DNA of 39,429 nt from Anaeroplasmataceae bacterium (GTDB lineage: Bacteria > Bacillota_I > Bacilli_A > Acholeplasmatales > Anaeroplasmataceae): contig JAIDZC010000035.1 of the NCBI GenBank assembly GCA_029057785.1, positions 1 to 39,429 on the forward strand, given 5' to 3'. Positions 1-8,700 of the stretch are shown here, piece by piece (the first letter of the stretch is position 1; each line of letters starts with the position of its first letter). The notes beneath the pieces were generated by a model. It saw only the letters and a list, made by a program, of their open reading frames with translations. It was not told the DNA's origin and searched no databases. Made by a program: the position numbers and the translations under genes.

Positions 1-50
1 AAATTCACCTAAATGAATCTGGCTTTTCTTAATTCGTCGTTTCTATCGTC

Positions 51-134
51 ATATATAGTTTTCAAAGACTAAAAATTAGGTCACATTTTTTTAGCGACCT
101 TGATTATGATACTACAAAATCAAATCAAAGTCAA
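51..134 (-). promoter_or_regulatory. rRNA-operon-type promoter and boxA (leader of an rrn operon running off the left edge)
   Basis: On the minus strand TTGACT (129-134) and TATCAT (106-111) are separated by 17 bases. The expected start is followed by a 7-bp hairpin (78-100, AGGTCGC/GTGACCT with one G-U pair) and then AGTCTTTGAAAACTATATAT (51-70), which matches the Firmicutes boxA antitermination element (TCTTTGAAAACT) found in rrn leaders and 16S-23S spacers. No rRNA sequence lies inside the window, so the rrn assignment is an inference. It would also explain why a contig might end here. Confidence 0.45.
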
Positions 135-163
135 CTATAAACATTAAAAAAATTACAAAAATA

Positions 164-197
164 TTGACTAGAAAAGCATTTCTGTTTTCCTAGTCAA
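164..197 (-). terminator. Intrinsic terminator downstream of ddh
   Basis: Minus-strand hairpin with TTGACTAG/CTAGTCAA arms extended by AAAA/TTTT around a one-base bulge, followed by a T-rich run (163-141). It lies 17 bases beyond the ddh stop codon. Confidence 0.75.
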
Positions 198-214
198 TTT
201 CTTTCATTTCAATA

Positions 215-1189
215 TTATAAAGTATGCTTTAACAAAGAGGAATATTCCTCGATAGATAAATATTTAGGAGCAATATCAAATACAGTTTTGCAGCCCCAAT
301 TCTTTTCTTTAGAAATGCGATAACAAGCCCTTGCATAAGCCACCATAACACTACCAGTAAATTCGGGATTAGAATCTAATTTTAAACTGAACTCTAATTT
401 ATGCTTTACACCGTTTGTTGTACTTCCTGTTCGAATAACAAAGCCGCCATGAGGTATACCCTTATGATGCTTATCTAATTCCTCTTGAGAAATAAAATGA
501 ACATATGTATCATACTCTGCAAAATAATTTGGCATTGTCTTAATAGCTTCTTCTACCTGAGCTGAATTTGCTGCTTTATCCAATACAACATAACAATCTC
601 TAAGATGTTTATCGCGGACAGATAAATTAGGATTTTTACCACTACGAACTAGCTCTAAGGCTTCTTCCTTAGGAATCGTATATTGTCTAGCATCAACCAC
701 CCCTGGTATTCTTCTTATCGCATCACTATGTCCTTGGCTAACTCCCTTTCCCCAGAAAGTATAATCTGTACCATTAGGTAATATAGCTTCCATCAAAATT
801 CGATTTAAAGAAAATAGTCCTGGATCCCAGCCTGTAGAAATAATAGCTACCTTTCCACTTTTTTTTGCAGTTGCATCCACATTTTGATAATGTGTATAAA
901 TGTTTGCATGAGTATCAAAGCTATCTACCACATTAAAGTATTTTGTTAATTCTGGTGTTTGGGTAGGTAAGTCAGTGGCAGATCCTCCACATAATACCAT
1001 AACATCTATCTTATCCTGAAAGCTTTCTATGTTATCCATTCCATATACAGGCGTATTACTCTTTACCTTTACATCCTTAGGATTTCTTCTAGTAAAGATA
1101 CCAACAAGTTCCATATCTTGTGCCTGTAAGCAAGCAGCCTCTACACCCTTTCCTAAATTGCCATAACCACATATTCCTATTCTTATCAT
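215..1189 (-). CDS. ddh: meso-diaminopimelate D-dehydrogenase
   Basis: This 324-aa cytoplasmic enzyme reductively aminates tetrahydrodipicolinate to meso-DAP with NADPH and ammonia, the one-step route to lysine and the DAP of peptidoglycan. The N-terminus has the Rossmann motif GICGYGNLGKG, and the length equals that of characterised Ddh proteins (about 320-326 aa). Segments typical of the family are visible: the dinucleotide fold near residues 1-120, STGWDPGLFSLNR near 117-129, and HGGFVIRTGSTTNG near 246-259. The ATG is preceded by TAAGGAGAAAAGAAT. It is probably cotranscribed with the MazG-like gene, which ends 12 bases upstream. The family is patchily distributed among bacteria and is generally thought to have moved horizontally. 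Confidence 0.93.
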   Translation of the reverse strand: MIRIGICGYGNLGKGVEAACLQAQDMELVGIFTRRNPKDVKVKSNTPVYGMDNIESFQDKIDVMVLCGGSATDLPTQTPELTKYFNVVDSFDTHANIYTHYQNVDATAKKSGKVAIISTGWDPGLFSLNRILMEAILPNGTDYTFWGKGVSQGHSDAIRRIPGVVDARQYTIPKEEALELVRSGKNPNLSVRDKHLRDCYVVLDKAANSAQVEEAIKTMPNYFAEYDTYVHFISQEELDKHHKGIPHGGFVIRTGSTTNGVKHKLEFSLKLDSNPEFTGSVMVAYARACYRISKEKNWGCKTVFDIAPKYLSIEEYSSLLKHTL

Positions 1190-1201
1190 ATTCTTTTCTC
1201 C

Positions 1202-1534
1202 TTATTGTTCATCTACTCTTTTAACAGAATCATTCTTATCAAATCCATTTGGAAAACGCAGCTTTAGCTTATCAATATTTCTTTTTAAAACTTCCTCTAA
1301 ATCTATATCTACTGCCGTACAAGCTTCTGCTAAATACCAAGCGATATCTCCAAGTTCTTTAATAAAAGCCTCTTTATTGAATTCATGGTTTTGATATAGA
1401 TGCTTTTTCACTAAGTCTGTTGCTTCCCCTGATTCTCCACATAAACCCATCACTGCATTGATTAAAATATCTTTTTTATTTAAGGTTGGATTTAATGTTT
1501 TCATCGCAAGCCTTTGATATTCATTAATTTCCAT
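1202..1534 (-). CDS. MazG-like nucleotide pyrophosphohydrolase
   Basis: A small (110-aa) all-alpha NTP pyrophosphohydrolase of the MazG superfamily, expected to hydrolyse (d)NTPs to monophosphates and pyrophosphate. The metal-binding pattern is visible: CGESGEATD (ExxE) followed about 25 residues later by ELGDIAWYL (ExxD). The frame is open 16 codons further upstream, but that extension lies inside the GH105 terminator hairpin. The ATG at 1534 has AAAGGAGA at good spacing, so the shorter form is chosen. The substrate cannot be read from sequence; a housecleaning role is usual for the family. It lies directly upstream of ddh. Confidence 0.82.
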   Translation of the reverse strand: MEINEYQRLAMKTLNPTLNKKDILINAVMGLCGESGEATDLVKKHLYQNHEFNKEAFIKELGDIAWYLAEACTAVDIDLEEVLKRNIDKLKLRFPNGFDKNDSVKRVDEQ

Positions 1535-1555
1535 AATCTCTCCTTTAACAAAAGA

Positions 1556-1578
1556 AAATACCTTTATGCAAGGTATTT
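1556..1578 (-). terminator. Hairpin terminator between the GH105 gene and the MazG-like gene
   Basis: Perfect 9-bp stem AAATACCTT/AAGGTATTT with a 5-base loop just after the GH105 stop, followed on the minus strand by TTCTTTTG. The T-tract is imperfect, so partial read-through into the MazG-like gene and ddh is likely. Confidence 0.6.
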
Positions 1579-1584
1579 CCAAAA

Positions 1585-2718
1585 TTAACGATTAATACGT
1601 TTCACCTCAGTATAGGCCATAATGAAAGGTCCAACACCCTTAGCATCATTTTCTACAATTGGCTCTGACATATAATACTCATATGTACCATCACGTCTTG
1701 GATTATTCTCAGGTCCTAATCCAGCAACTAAGCAAATACCACCTAAATTTAAATCATCATTCTTAACTGTTAAATATGTACTACAGATTCCCTCAAAGAT
1801 TTCTAGACCCATTGTTTGATATCTAGGAGGTAAAGCCTTTAACCGAACTCCTTTTAAAATTGCATAAGCAATCATGCTAGAACCGGAAGTCTCTAGATAA
1901 TTCCCTTCTCTGCCTGGGAAGTTTGGAACCTGATAGAACATCTTAGATTTAGGATCCTGAAAGCTTAGTATACTATCCACAGTTTCCTTAAACATTTCCA
2001 TAATTGTATGACGTTCATCAAACATTTGTTCATCCATATATTCATAAACATCAATCATTGCAACTGTAAACCAACCTAAGGATCTTAACCAGAAATTCTT
2101 AGATAAGCCTGTTTTAGAATCTGCCCAAAACATTGTCTTAGCACTATCATAGCCGTGATAATATAGACCTGTCTTAGGATCTCTCATAATGTTATATACA
2201 TTTTTAAATTGATTTACTATATCGCTATAGTTTTGCATCTTGTTTATCTGTGTTTCATAACGTGTGTAGAAAGGTTGCATCATATATAATCCATCTAACC
2301 AAACCTGATTAGGATAGATTTTTTTATGCCAGAAATTTCCTTCTTTAGTTCTTGGATGCATAAGAATTTGTTCATAAACAAGTTCAATCGCCTTTAAATA
2401 TTTTTCTTCCTTTGTATAAGCGTATAAATCAAAAAGCACGCGTGTTTCAGAAACATCATCTGTAGAATACTTTTCCTTTTCATATCCTAAAATTGTTCCA
2501 TCCTCATGAACATAAAAATCTACAAAGTTCTTAACAAATGTAAGATACTTCTCCTCCTTTGTAGTTTTATAAAGTTCTAATAAGGATACCATCATACAAC
2601 CATCAATATAATTCCATGCTGGCTTTTTCCCTTGCTTAATGGATTCAATGTTCCATAAAGGCATATCTGGCTTTGATGTCATAAGCTTTTCAATATAGCT
2701 ATCAATGATTTTGTACAT
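1585..2718 (-). CDS. GH105/GH88-type unsaturated rhamnogalacturonyl hydrolase (YteR/YesR family)
   Basis: A 377-aa (alpha/alpha)6-barrel glycosidase that hydrates the unsaturated uronic acid left at the non-reducing end by pectin lyases and so releases it. Family marks include WNYIDGCMM near residue 35, NQVWLDGLYMMQPF near 137-150 (its Asp aligns with the YteR catalytic Asp143), and the C-terminal YYMSEPIVENDAKGVGPF. Length matches YteR (373 aa). There is no signal peptide, so it should act in the cytoplasm on imported oligosaccharides. It has its own promoter and an AGGAGG-type RBS, and the stop is followed by a hairpin. The pectate lyase at 30637-33837 could supply unsaturated ends of this general kind; exact substrate matching is inference. 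Confidence 0.9.
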   Translation of the reverse strand: MYKIIDSYIEKLMTSKPDMPLWNIESIKQGKKPAWNYIDGCMMVSLLELYKTTKEEKYLTFVKNFVDFYVHEDGTILGYEKEKYSTDDVSETRVLFDLYAYTKEEKYLKAIELVYEQILMHPRTKEGNFWHKKIYPNQVWLDGLYMMQPFYTRYETQINKMQNYSDIVNQFKNVYNIMRDPKTGLYYHGYDSAKTMFWADSKTGLSKNFWLRSLGWFTVAMIDVYEYMDEQMFDERHTIMEMFKETVDSILSFQDPKSKMFYQVPNFPGREGNYLETSGSSMIAYAILKGVRLKALPPRYQTMGLEIFEGICSTYLTVKNDDLNLGGICLVAGLGPENNPRRDGTYEYYMSEPIVENDAKGVGPFIMAYTEVKRINR

Positions 2719-2748
2719 AGTGTTCCTCCTACTGTTTTAGTTACTTCT

Positions 2749-2777
2749 ATTATACAAAAACCATTGCAGTTTTACAA
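2749..2777 (-). promoter_or_regulatory. Sigma-A-type promoter of the GH105 gene
   Basis: Minus strand TTGTAA (2772-2777), 17-base spacer, TATAAT (2749-2754). No cre-like site is visible next to it. No terminator separates it from the operon upstream, so read-through from the GNAT gene is also possible. Confidence 0.7.
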
Positions 2778-2782
2778 GAAAA

Positions 2783-3211
2783 TTAAACCAAAAGCTTATT
2801 TAAAAATAACGCAGATTTGAAATTTGTGCTTAATACATTTTCTTCATTAATAAAAATTTTTGATTCCTTTAAAGGATAAAATTCTAAAGATTTAAAAAGA
2901 TCTTCGATTTGACTACACTCTGCTATACATAGAAGCATTCGTAATCCTTTTTCTCTAGCACTATCCTCCAACATATGTAAAAGCTCTTCTAGGCTTTCTA
3001 GGGATAGAGCCTTTTTAAAAACAAAATATCGTATTAAGCCCTTATCTGTAAATTCCTCAAAGGAAATACAACCTACAATTTTATCTTCATCATAGGCAAT
3101 ACATGCATTGTTTAAAATCTTCTCATCTATTTTTTCTATCGAAGGAACCGAGGTTAAAAATTGAGTAGCTTGATCAAAAATAGATGCGTTGATTTTTTCA
3201 ACTCTAATCAT
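2783..3211 (-). CDS. GNAT-like N-acetyltransferase (YwlB-like position)
   Basis: A 142-aa protein with weak GNAT-fold features: an N-terminal MIRVEKINASIF strand-helix, a central ACIAYDEDKIVGCISFEE segment resembling the GNAT strands before the acetyl-CoA loop, and a helix near residues 75-88. The canonical Q/RxxGxG/A loop is degenerate (SAREKGLRMLL), so catalysis is not certain. It starts one base after the spoIIR stop with AAAGGAGAATAAA before the ATG and is the last gene of the nudix-prmC-tsaC-spoIIR operon. B. subtilis also has a putative acetyltransferase gene (ywlB) near spoIIR, which supports the call. The substrate is unknown. Confidence 0.6.
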   Translation of the reverse strand: MIRVEKINASIFDQATQFLTSVPSIEKIDEKILNNACIAYDEDKIVGCISFEEFTDKGLIRYFVFKKALSLESLEELLHMLEDSAREKGLRMLLCIAECSQIEDLFKSLEFYPLKESKIFINEENVLSTNFKSALFLNKLLV

Positions 3212-3212
3212 T

Positions 3213-3698
3213 TTATTCTCCTTTTATCTTTTTAAAAATACTTAAAATAAGACTCTCATATTTTACTTCTTCACTACTATTTACTTCCAAGAATTCAGGG
3301 TAAACTGTTCCCCACCAGTTTGAGCCTTTACCCTCACCTATAACAACGTATAAAGTCATTTCACTTGTATTTTTGACTGCACTATTATTATATGTTTTAT
3401 TATATAAGGTATGATTACCAAGTTGAACTTCAACATCTTCAACGAGTTCTTTTTCTAATGCAGCTTCAAATAAAGAAATAGTTTGTTTTAAGTTTTTAAG
3501 ATAAGTATTATACTCCTTGTCATAGGCTTCCTTTAAATAGCACACTGTGATATTTTTTGCCTTTTCTTTCACTTTCAAATCAAGTGCTTCATCACTATTA
3601 GGGATAATTCTTACCCGAATTTCTTTCTTCTCTTGGCTTCTTGTAAATATTAAAATTACACATAGTATAATAAGTCCAGCAATTATAATCTTTCTCAT
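3213..3698 (-). CDS. spoIIR: Stage II sporulation protein R (SpoIIR)
   Basis: A 161-aa secreted or membrane-tethered signal protein. In B. subtilis SpoIIR is made in the forespore and triggers SpoIIGA to process pro-sigma-E in the mother cell. Residues 1-20 form a hydrophobic export segment. IRVRIIPNSDEALDLKVKEK follows and matches the family start (IRFHVIANSD..D..LKxKV), and GEGKGSNWWGTVYPEF near residues 121-136 is the diagnostic SpoIIR block. Placement between tsaC and a GNAT gene mirrors the B. subtilis ywk/ywl locus. The SD (AAGGGGG, 3706-3712) can pair with CCCCTT 16 bases upstream. No sigma-F promoter was recognised in the 43-base gap. Confidence 0.87.
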   Translation of the reverse strand: MRKIIIAGLIILCVILIFTRSQEKKEIRVRIIPNSDEALDLKVKEKAKNITVCYLKEAYDKEYNTYLKNLKQTISLFEAALEKELVEDVEVQLGNHTLYNKTYNNSAVKNTSEMTLYVVIGEGKGSNWWGTVYPEFLEVNSSEEVKYESLILSIFKKIKGE

Positions 3699-3741
3699 AA
3701 AAATTCCCCCTTAAGATTATCGTATCCCAAGGGGTAAGCTT

Positions 3742-4290
3742 TTATACATTCCAGAGTTCATTAATTTGTTTTAAAGAGATTGTCCCTTCCCTAAGTAATC
3801 TTAAGGAATCCTCTGTACAATCAATTACTGTTGAGGAAATATTAGAAAACTTTTCTTCTGCAGGATAAATCTGATCTACAAGATTTCCATAAACTTGAAC
3901 TATCTCTTCATAGCTACTTAAAGGAGCTTCTCCGCTTTCGTTTACTGAGGTAGTAAGCATTGGTCCATTTTCCTTTAATAATTCTAATGCAAGATGAGAA
4001 TCAGGAATACGAACACCTATTGTCTTATAACCAATCTTGGCAGTTACTATAGGTTTTGCCTTTAAGATAAGTGTTAATGCACCCGGCATAAATGACATAA
4101 TCATTCTTTTAACTCTTTCATCTACCTCTGCAATTTCTTCAATTTGTGCCAAATCATAGCATAGACAAGCAAGGGGTTTTTCTAAGCTTCTATGTTTTAT
4201 ATCATAGATCTTATGAATATTTTGAATATCAAAAATAGGACATCCTATTCCATAAACTGTATCTGTTGGAAAAATAATGAGTTTAGACAT
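3742..4290 (-). CDS. tsaC: Threonylcarbamoyl-AMP synthase (Sua5/YrdC/YciO family)
   Basis: Makes threonylcarbamoyl-AMP from threonine, bicarbonate and ATP, the first step of t6A37 formation on ANN-decoding tRNAs. Family motifs: FPTDTVYGIG near the N-terminus, KHRSLEKPLACLC (the KxR...KP block), LTLILKAK, and the SxN-type TSVNESGEAPLS. At about 182 aa it is the single-domain TsaC form and lacks the C-terminal Sua5 domain of B. subtilis YwlC. The frame extends five codons to 4305, but that ATG has no SD. The ATG at 4290 has GGTGA six bases upstream and overlaps the prmC stop, which suggests translational coupling. Confidence 0.9.
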   Translation of the reverse strand: MSKLIIFPTDTVYGIGCPIFDIQNIHKIYDIKHRSLEKPLACLCYDLAQIEEIAEVDERVKRMIMSFMPGALTLILKAKPIVTAKIGYKTIGVRIPDSHLALELLKENGPMLTTSVNESGEAPLSSYEEIVQVYGNLVDQIYPAEEKFSNISSTVIDCTEDSLRLLREGTISLKQINELWNV

Positions 4291-5137
4291 TGAAATCACC
4301 GACATAAATAAATGTCATTCTATCCTTTCCTTCTAAATCCTTTAATACCTCAGCCTTGGCATTAGGGAAATACTCCTTAGCTAAAGCTAGCATCTCTTCC
4401 TTTTTATCATACCCATGTTCAAAGCAAATCATAGCTTTTTCTTTTAATAATGGCTTTACACCACTCAAAATAATACGATAAAACTTCATTCCATCCTTAC
4501 CACCAAATAAAGCAATATTCGGCTCATTATCTTTAACTAAAGACATAACATCTTCGTCTTCTGGGATATAAGGCGGATTTGAAATAAATATATCAAATTT
4601 ACGATTTTCAACAGGCTTCAGCATATCGCCTTCTAAAAATTCTACATTAACTCCTAATCTTTGACTATTTTCTTTTGCAACCTCTAAAGCTTCTTTAGAA
4701 ATATCAGTTCCAATAACCTTCATATTTTTTTCTTCTAAAGCAAGGGTAATGGCAATGCATCCAGAGCCTGTAGCTAGATCACAAACATCTACCTTTTGTC
4801 CTTTAAAATGGGCATCATAGCGATAGAGAATCTGCTCTACTAATTCTTCTGTTTCATATCTTGGAATTAATACATTTTCATTCACTTTAAAATCATAACC
4901 ATAAAAACAAGAAGATCCAATTAGATATTGAATAGGTTCATTTTTATAAATATATCTATTATATAAATTATAGAATGCATCATATACTTCTTTAGATACC
5001 TCATCATGTAGCTTCATATAAAGCTCTGTAGAAGAAAGTTTTGTTATATGTTCTAATAACAAAAAAACTGCACTTTCTTCTTTTTCATTAGATACTGCTA
5101 AATCCTCTGCTTCCTGTATTAACTTTTGATATTTCAT
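4283..5137 (-). CDS. prmC: Peptide chain release factor N5-glutamine methyltransferase
   Basis: A SAM-dependent methyltransferase of about 284 aa that methylates the Gln of the GGQ loop of RF1/RF2 in the cytoplasm. The N-terminal helical substrate domain (about 1-90) is followed by the Rossmann fold with DLATGSGCIAITLA (SAM motif I) and FISNPPYIPEDEDV, the NPPY catalytic signature. A GTG four codons upstream (5149) is also open but overlaps the SD AAAGGAG; the ATG at 5137 overlaps the nudix stop (ATGA) and is preferred. Its target RF1 (prfA) is usually next door but here lies about 15 kb away, beside dnaB. Confidence 0.92.
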   Translation of the reverse strand: MKYQKLIQEAEDLAVSNEKEESAVFLLLEHITKLSSTELYMKLHDEVSKEVYDAFYNLYNRYIYKNEPIQYLIGSSCFYGYDFKVNENVLIPRYETEELVEQILYRYDAHFKGQKVDVCDLATGSGCIAITLALEEKNMKVIGTDISKEALEVAKENSQRLGVNVEFLEGDMLKPVENRKFDIFISNPPYIPEDEDVMSLVKDNEPNIALFGGKDGMKFYRIILSGVKPLLKEKAMICFEHGYDKKEEMLALAKEYFPNAKAEVLKDLEGKDRMTFIYVGDFNV

Positions 5138-5589
5138 AGCAATTTCCACTCCTTTAATACATCATTTTTATAAACCAACTTCATTTCAAAATATGATTCA
5201 TTATTAAGTAGCTTATTTAAAAACAAATAATCGCCTTCCCAGAGATCAAGATTTAAAACTTGACTCTTAGGTATCCATTCTAATTTACCTTCATCGCAAT
5301 CTATTAAATTTCCTTCAAACTCTGCACTTTTATATAAATAACTTACCTCATATAAATCATCAATATAAAAATGTAGTTTTCCACAAAGCTCAAAGCTGAA
5401 TAACTTTAAGCCTGTCTCTTCATAGACTTCTCTCAAGAGACACTCTTCTATAGTTTCTCCTTCTTCTTTATGTCCACCCACACCAATCCATTTTCCTTGA
5501 TTGATGTCATTCTTCTTTTTATTCCGATAAAGCATTAAATATTTCTCGTTCTTTTCAATATAGCATAATGTTGTATATTTCAACACCAT
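5134..5589 (-). CDS. NUDIX hydrolase (MutT/8-oxo-dGTPase-like)
   Basis: About 151 aa with a full Nudix box near residues 41-63: GGHKEEGET, then REVYEETGL. Members hydrolyse nucleoside diphosphates linked to X; the MutT-like length and the GKWIGVGGHKEEGE context suggest nucleotide sanitation, but the substrate is not determined. Several start codons crowd together (GTG GTG ATG GTG TTG); the ATG at 5589 has AGAAGAG upstream and is chosen, with GTG 5595 as the alternative. First gene of the prmC-tsaC-spoIIR operon, overlapping prmC by four bases. Confidence 0.88.
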   Translation of the reverse strand: MVLKYTTLCYIEKNEKYLMLYRNKKKNDINQGKWIGVGGHKEEGETIEECLLREVYEETGLKLFSFELCGKLHFYIDDLYEVSYLYKSAEFEGNLIDCDEGKLEWIPKSQVLNLDLWEGDYLFLNKLLNNESYFEMKLVYKNDVLKEWKLL

Positions 5590-5619
5590 CACCACTCTTC
5601 TACAAAATACTCTAGTAGA

Positions 5620-5628
5620 ATTATATCA
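5620..5628 (-). promoter_or_regulatory. Extended -10 promoter of the nudix-prmC-tsaC-spoIIR operon
   Basis: Minus strand TGaTATAAT; the -35 region is weak, as usual for extended -10 promoters. The predicted leader is about 24 bases. Confidence 0.5.
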
Positions 5629-5729
5629 TAAATTTAAATTCGCACACACCTTTTTCATAATTTTGTAGGAAATAAATTCAAAAAAATGATTTAGTGTAGT
5701 TTATTATTTGAAATATTTTTCAAAAAGAA

Positions 5730-5761
5730 AACACCTTCCTACTCTTTTGTAGGAAAGTGTT
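5730..5761 (-). terminator. Intrinsic terminator of the 1006-aa lipoprotein gene
   Basis: A 13-bp stem (AACACTTTCCTAC/GTAGGAAGGTGTT, one G-U pair) with a 6-base loop and the tract TTCTTTTT on the minus strand, six bases after the stop codon. Confidence 0.85.
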
Positions 5762-5767
5762 ATAGTT

Positions 5768-8700
5768 TTAATCTGCTTTACTTAGAGTTTTAGTAGATAT
5801 ATTTACTTTATATAAATGAGAATCTCCTAAATTGTTATAGTAATTCACAAAATAGATATATCCATTTAACACTGTAAAGTCACTTGCATAGTAGCTAGTG
5901 TTACCTGTTTTTCTAGCAAGAATCAATTCTGGAGTTGCTGAAGCTTTCGTTAAATCTAAGCAATAAATTCCAGACCCACTGTCTTTTGTTATATCTGAAC
6001 AGTAATATAATTTATTACCTTCAACAACCAAATGGATAGGATCTGTATCTGTTCCACATACAACAGTTTCATTAGATCCATCTAAATTCATCTTAGATAG
6101 ATTTTTAAATGCCCATGCTAAACCATGCATTTCTCTAAAATAAATTGTATCGTTGTATATAACAAATGTATCAGTATTTCCCTTTTTCACAGTCACAACT
6201 GTATTTGTAGCATCTGTTACAGAAATCTTTAATAAGTCTTTTCCATCAACAAAATATAGATATCCTTTATAATAAGTTAAATAATCAGCACCCTTAGTAT
6301 AAAGAATTGTATCTACGCCAGAAGCATCAATCTTATGAATTGCAGTTCTTGCACCAACGGCATTCTGCTCTACATAGTAAATATTAGTTCCATCAGATAC
6401 TACATCTACACAATCATTTTTAGAAACTAACTCTGCAGTACCACCATTTTTTAAATCTATCTTATATAAATCATTATTCACTCCATAACTTACTTGATTA
6501 AAATATAATGTATCACCAATAATTGTAAAATCACTGACTTTATTTGATGTAATTCTACTTCTTGTGTTTGTCACTGTATTTACGGCATATAACGCTTTAT
6601 CATTATATAAATCTAAATAATATAGTGTATTCTTATAAGCTAATGTTTTACTTCCTGTACTTAACGGAATAACTTCGGGAGCTACAAATCCATCTAGCAC
6701 CTCGGTTACACTTTCAGAAGTTATGTTATATAAACAAAGCATCTGTGTACTAACCTTGTAGTAAGCAAGCTTAGTTCCAGCAAGAGTTAAAGAAGAATAG
6801 TTTTCGTTTTCTTCACCTATTACCTTCGTTCCTACTGCACTACTATCACTTGTTCTTGTTGCAGAAACCTTATAAATCCCTTTTCCATAAATTGCTGAAT
6901 TTAATAAATCAACATTTAAATAATATAGATCATTTCCAACAACAGTTAAATCAGCTCCAGCATCACTTGTAAGCTTTACTAGTTTACTTGTAGAAATTGT
7001 ATAGCTTGCAATGTAATCTCCTAATAGTTTGTTAACCGTAAAATATAGAACCCCATTATTTAGAGTCAAGCATGTAATCTTTTCATCGACAACATTTATT
7101 CTTGATGGTGAGCTTGCTGTTGTTGAAATTCTAGCAAGCTTGTCATCGTTCATACCATCAGCAAAATATAAATATCCATTATAATATTGTAAATACTTAG
7201 CTTTTCCTGATGATAACAACACAGCTTCTGGTTCTGCTGCTTTTGGATTAACTTTATAAATACCACTCTTGTTATTTGTCAGACCATTTAAAGCATAATA
7301 TAGATAAGTTCCGTCTGTACAAAGATAATCTCCTTTTAAAGGGGCTACAGTAGAAACAGTGCCATCTCCTATTTCTTTAATTGAAGATGCAAATAAAGAA
7401 TGGCTCTGGAAATAAAGGTTATTTCCTAATGAAGTAAAATAATAAGGAACATCAAAACTAAGTCTCTTTAGAGTTTCATTATCATAGGAATAAAGACGAT
7501 CATTATCTAATGCATTTGCAAAATACAATGTACCATTTTGATATGTAATATGACGTTCATCTTCTGAGGCAGTAATTTGAAGTTTAGCTGTTAAAACTTT
7601 TGTCTCAAAGTTTTTATTTGTAAGAGTTGCAGTGATCGTATAAGTTCCTGTTTCTACAGCAGAATTCGTAATTGCTGCATTTTCTGCACAAGAATATGTT
7701 ACTGTTGTACCTTCAGGAAGTAATCCTACAATTTCAATTGTATGAGAAGTTGCATCATATTCAAACTTTTCATCATTAAAGGTAATTCCTTCAAATTGTG
7801 CTTTTTTAATAGTTAATGTTGCATCTAAATTTAATGAAGCATATCCATTTCCAGACAACAATACAGAAACTTTATATTGACCTACTTCTGTTTTATTATT
7901 TCCGATATATGTGGCTGTAACACCAGTCGGAAGAGTTCCTGTAACTAATACGGATTGAGCCTCTCCATTAAATATTACTTCTTTATCCTCAAACTCTACT
8001 CCACTTATTTTCTTCAACCATTTTGCATGAAGGGTTGTATCAGCAGTTATTCTTGCACCTGGTGTTGCAACTGAAGTATATGTAGCATCTAAATACCAGC
8101 CTGAAAATACCCAATCGTCTACATCTTTCACTATAGGTAATGGTGTTGGCAATTTTGATGTTTTTTCCACTTTTGCAGGTGCAACTCCATGTTCATGCAT
8201 ATTAAAACTAATGCTATATGTAGAAGTCACCACCTCTTCCCATCTTGCGTGTAATGTTACATTATCAGTTAATGCTTTACCTGCTTTGGCTAAAGTTACA
8301 TAGTTTGATTCTAAATACCAACCTATAAAATGCCAGCCATCCACATCTGCCACTGTTGGCAATGGTGTTGGTAAAGTTGTAGCCTTTTCTACTTTTGTTG
8401 GAGCAACTCCATGACCATGCATATTAAAACTAATACTGTATGTTACTGCTGGAGCATCCATTTCCTCCCATTTAGCATACAAAGTTATTGTTGAAGTTAC
8501 TGTATCCGTATTAAAATTCCATGGCTTAGTACAAGCCTCATCCTTATACCATCCTTTAAATTCATATCCACTTCTAGTTGGATCTGTAGGCTTTGTAACC
8601 TTGCCGCCGGTTTTAATAGATTGCGAAGTCACATTTGAACCATTTAAAGAATTAAAAGTTACTGTATAAAATATTTCTTGACTTGAATCGTCTGGTTTAT

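Noticed and set aside
1535-1582. Longer N-terminus of the MazG-like protein
   Set aside because: The extra 16 codons lie inside the GH105 terminator hairpin and lack an SD, whereas ATG 1534 has AAAGGAGA.
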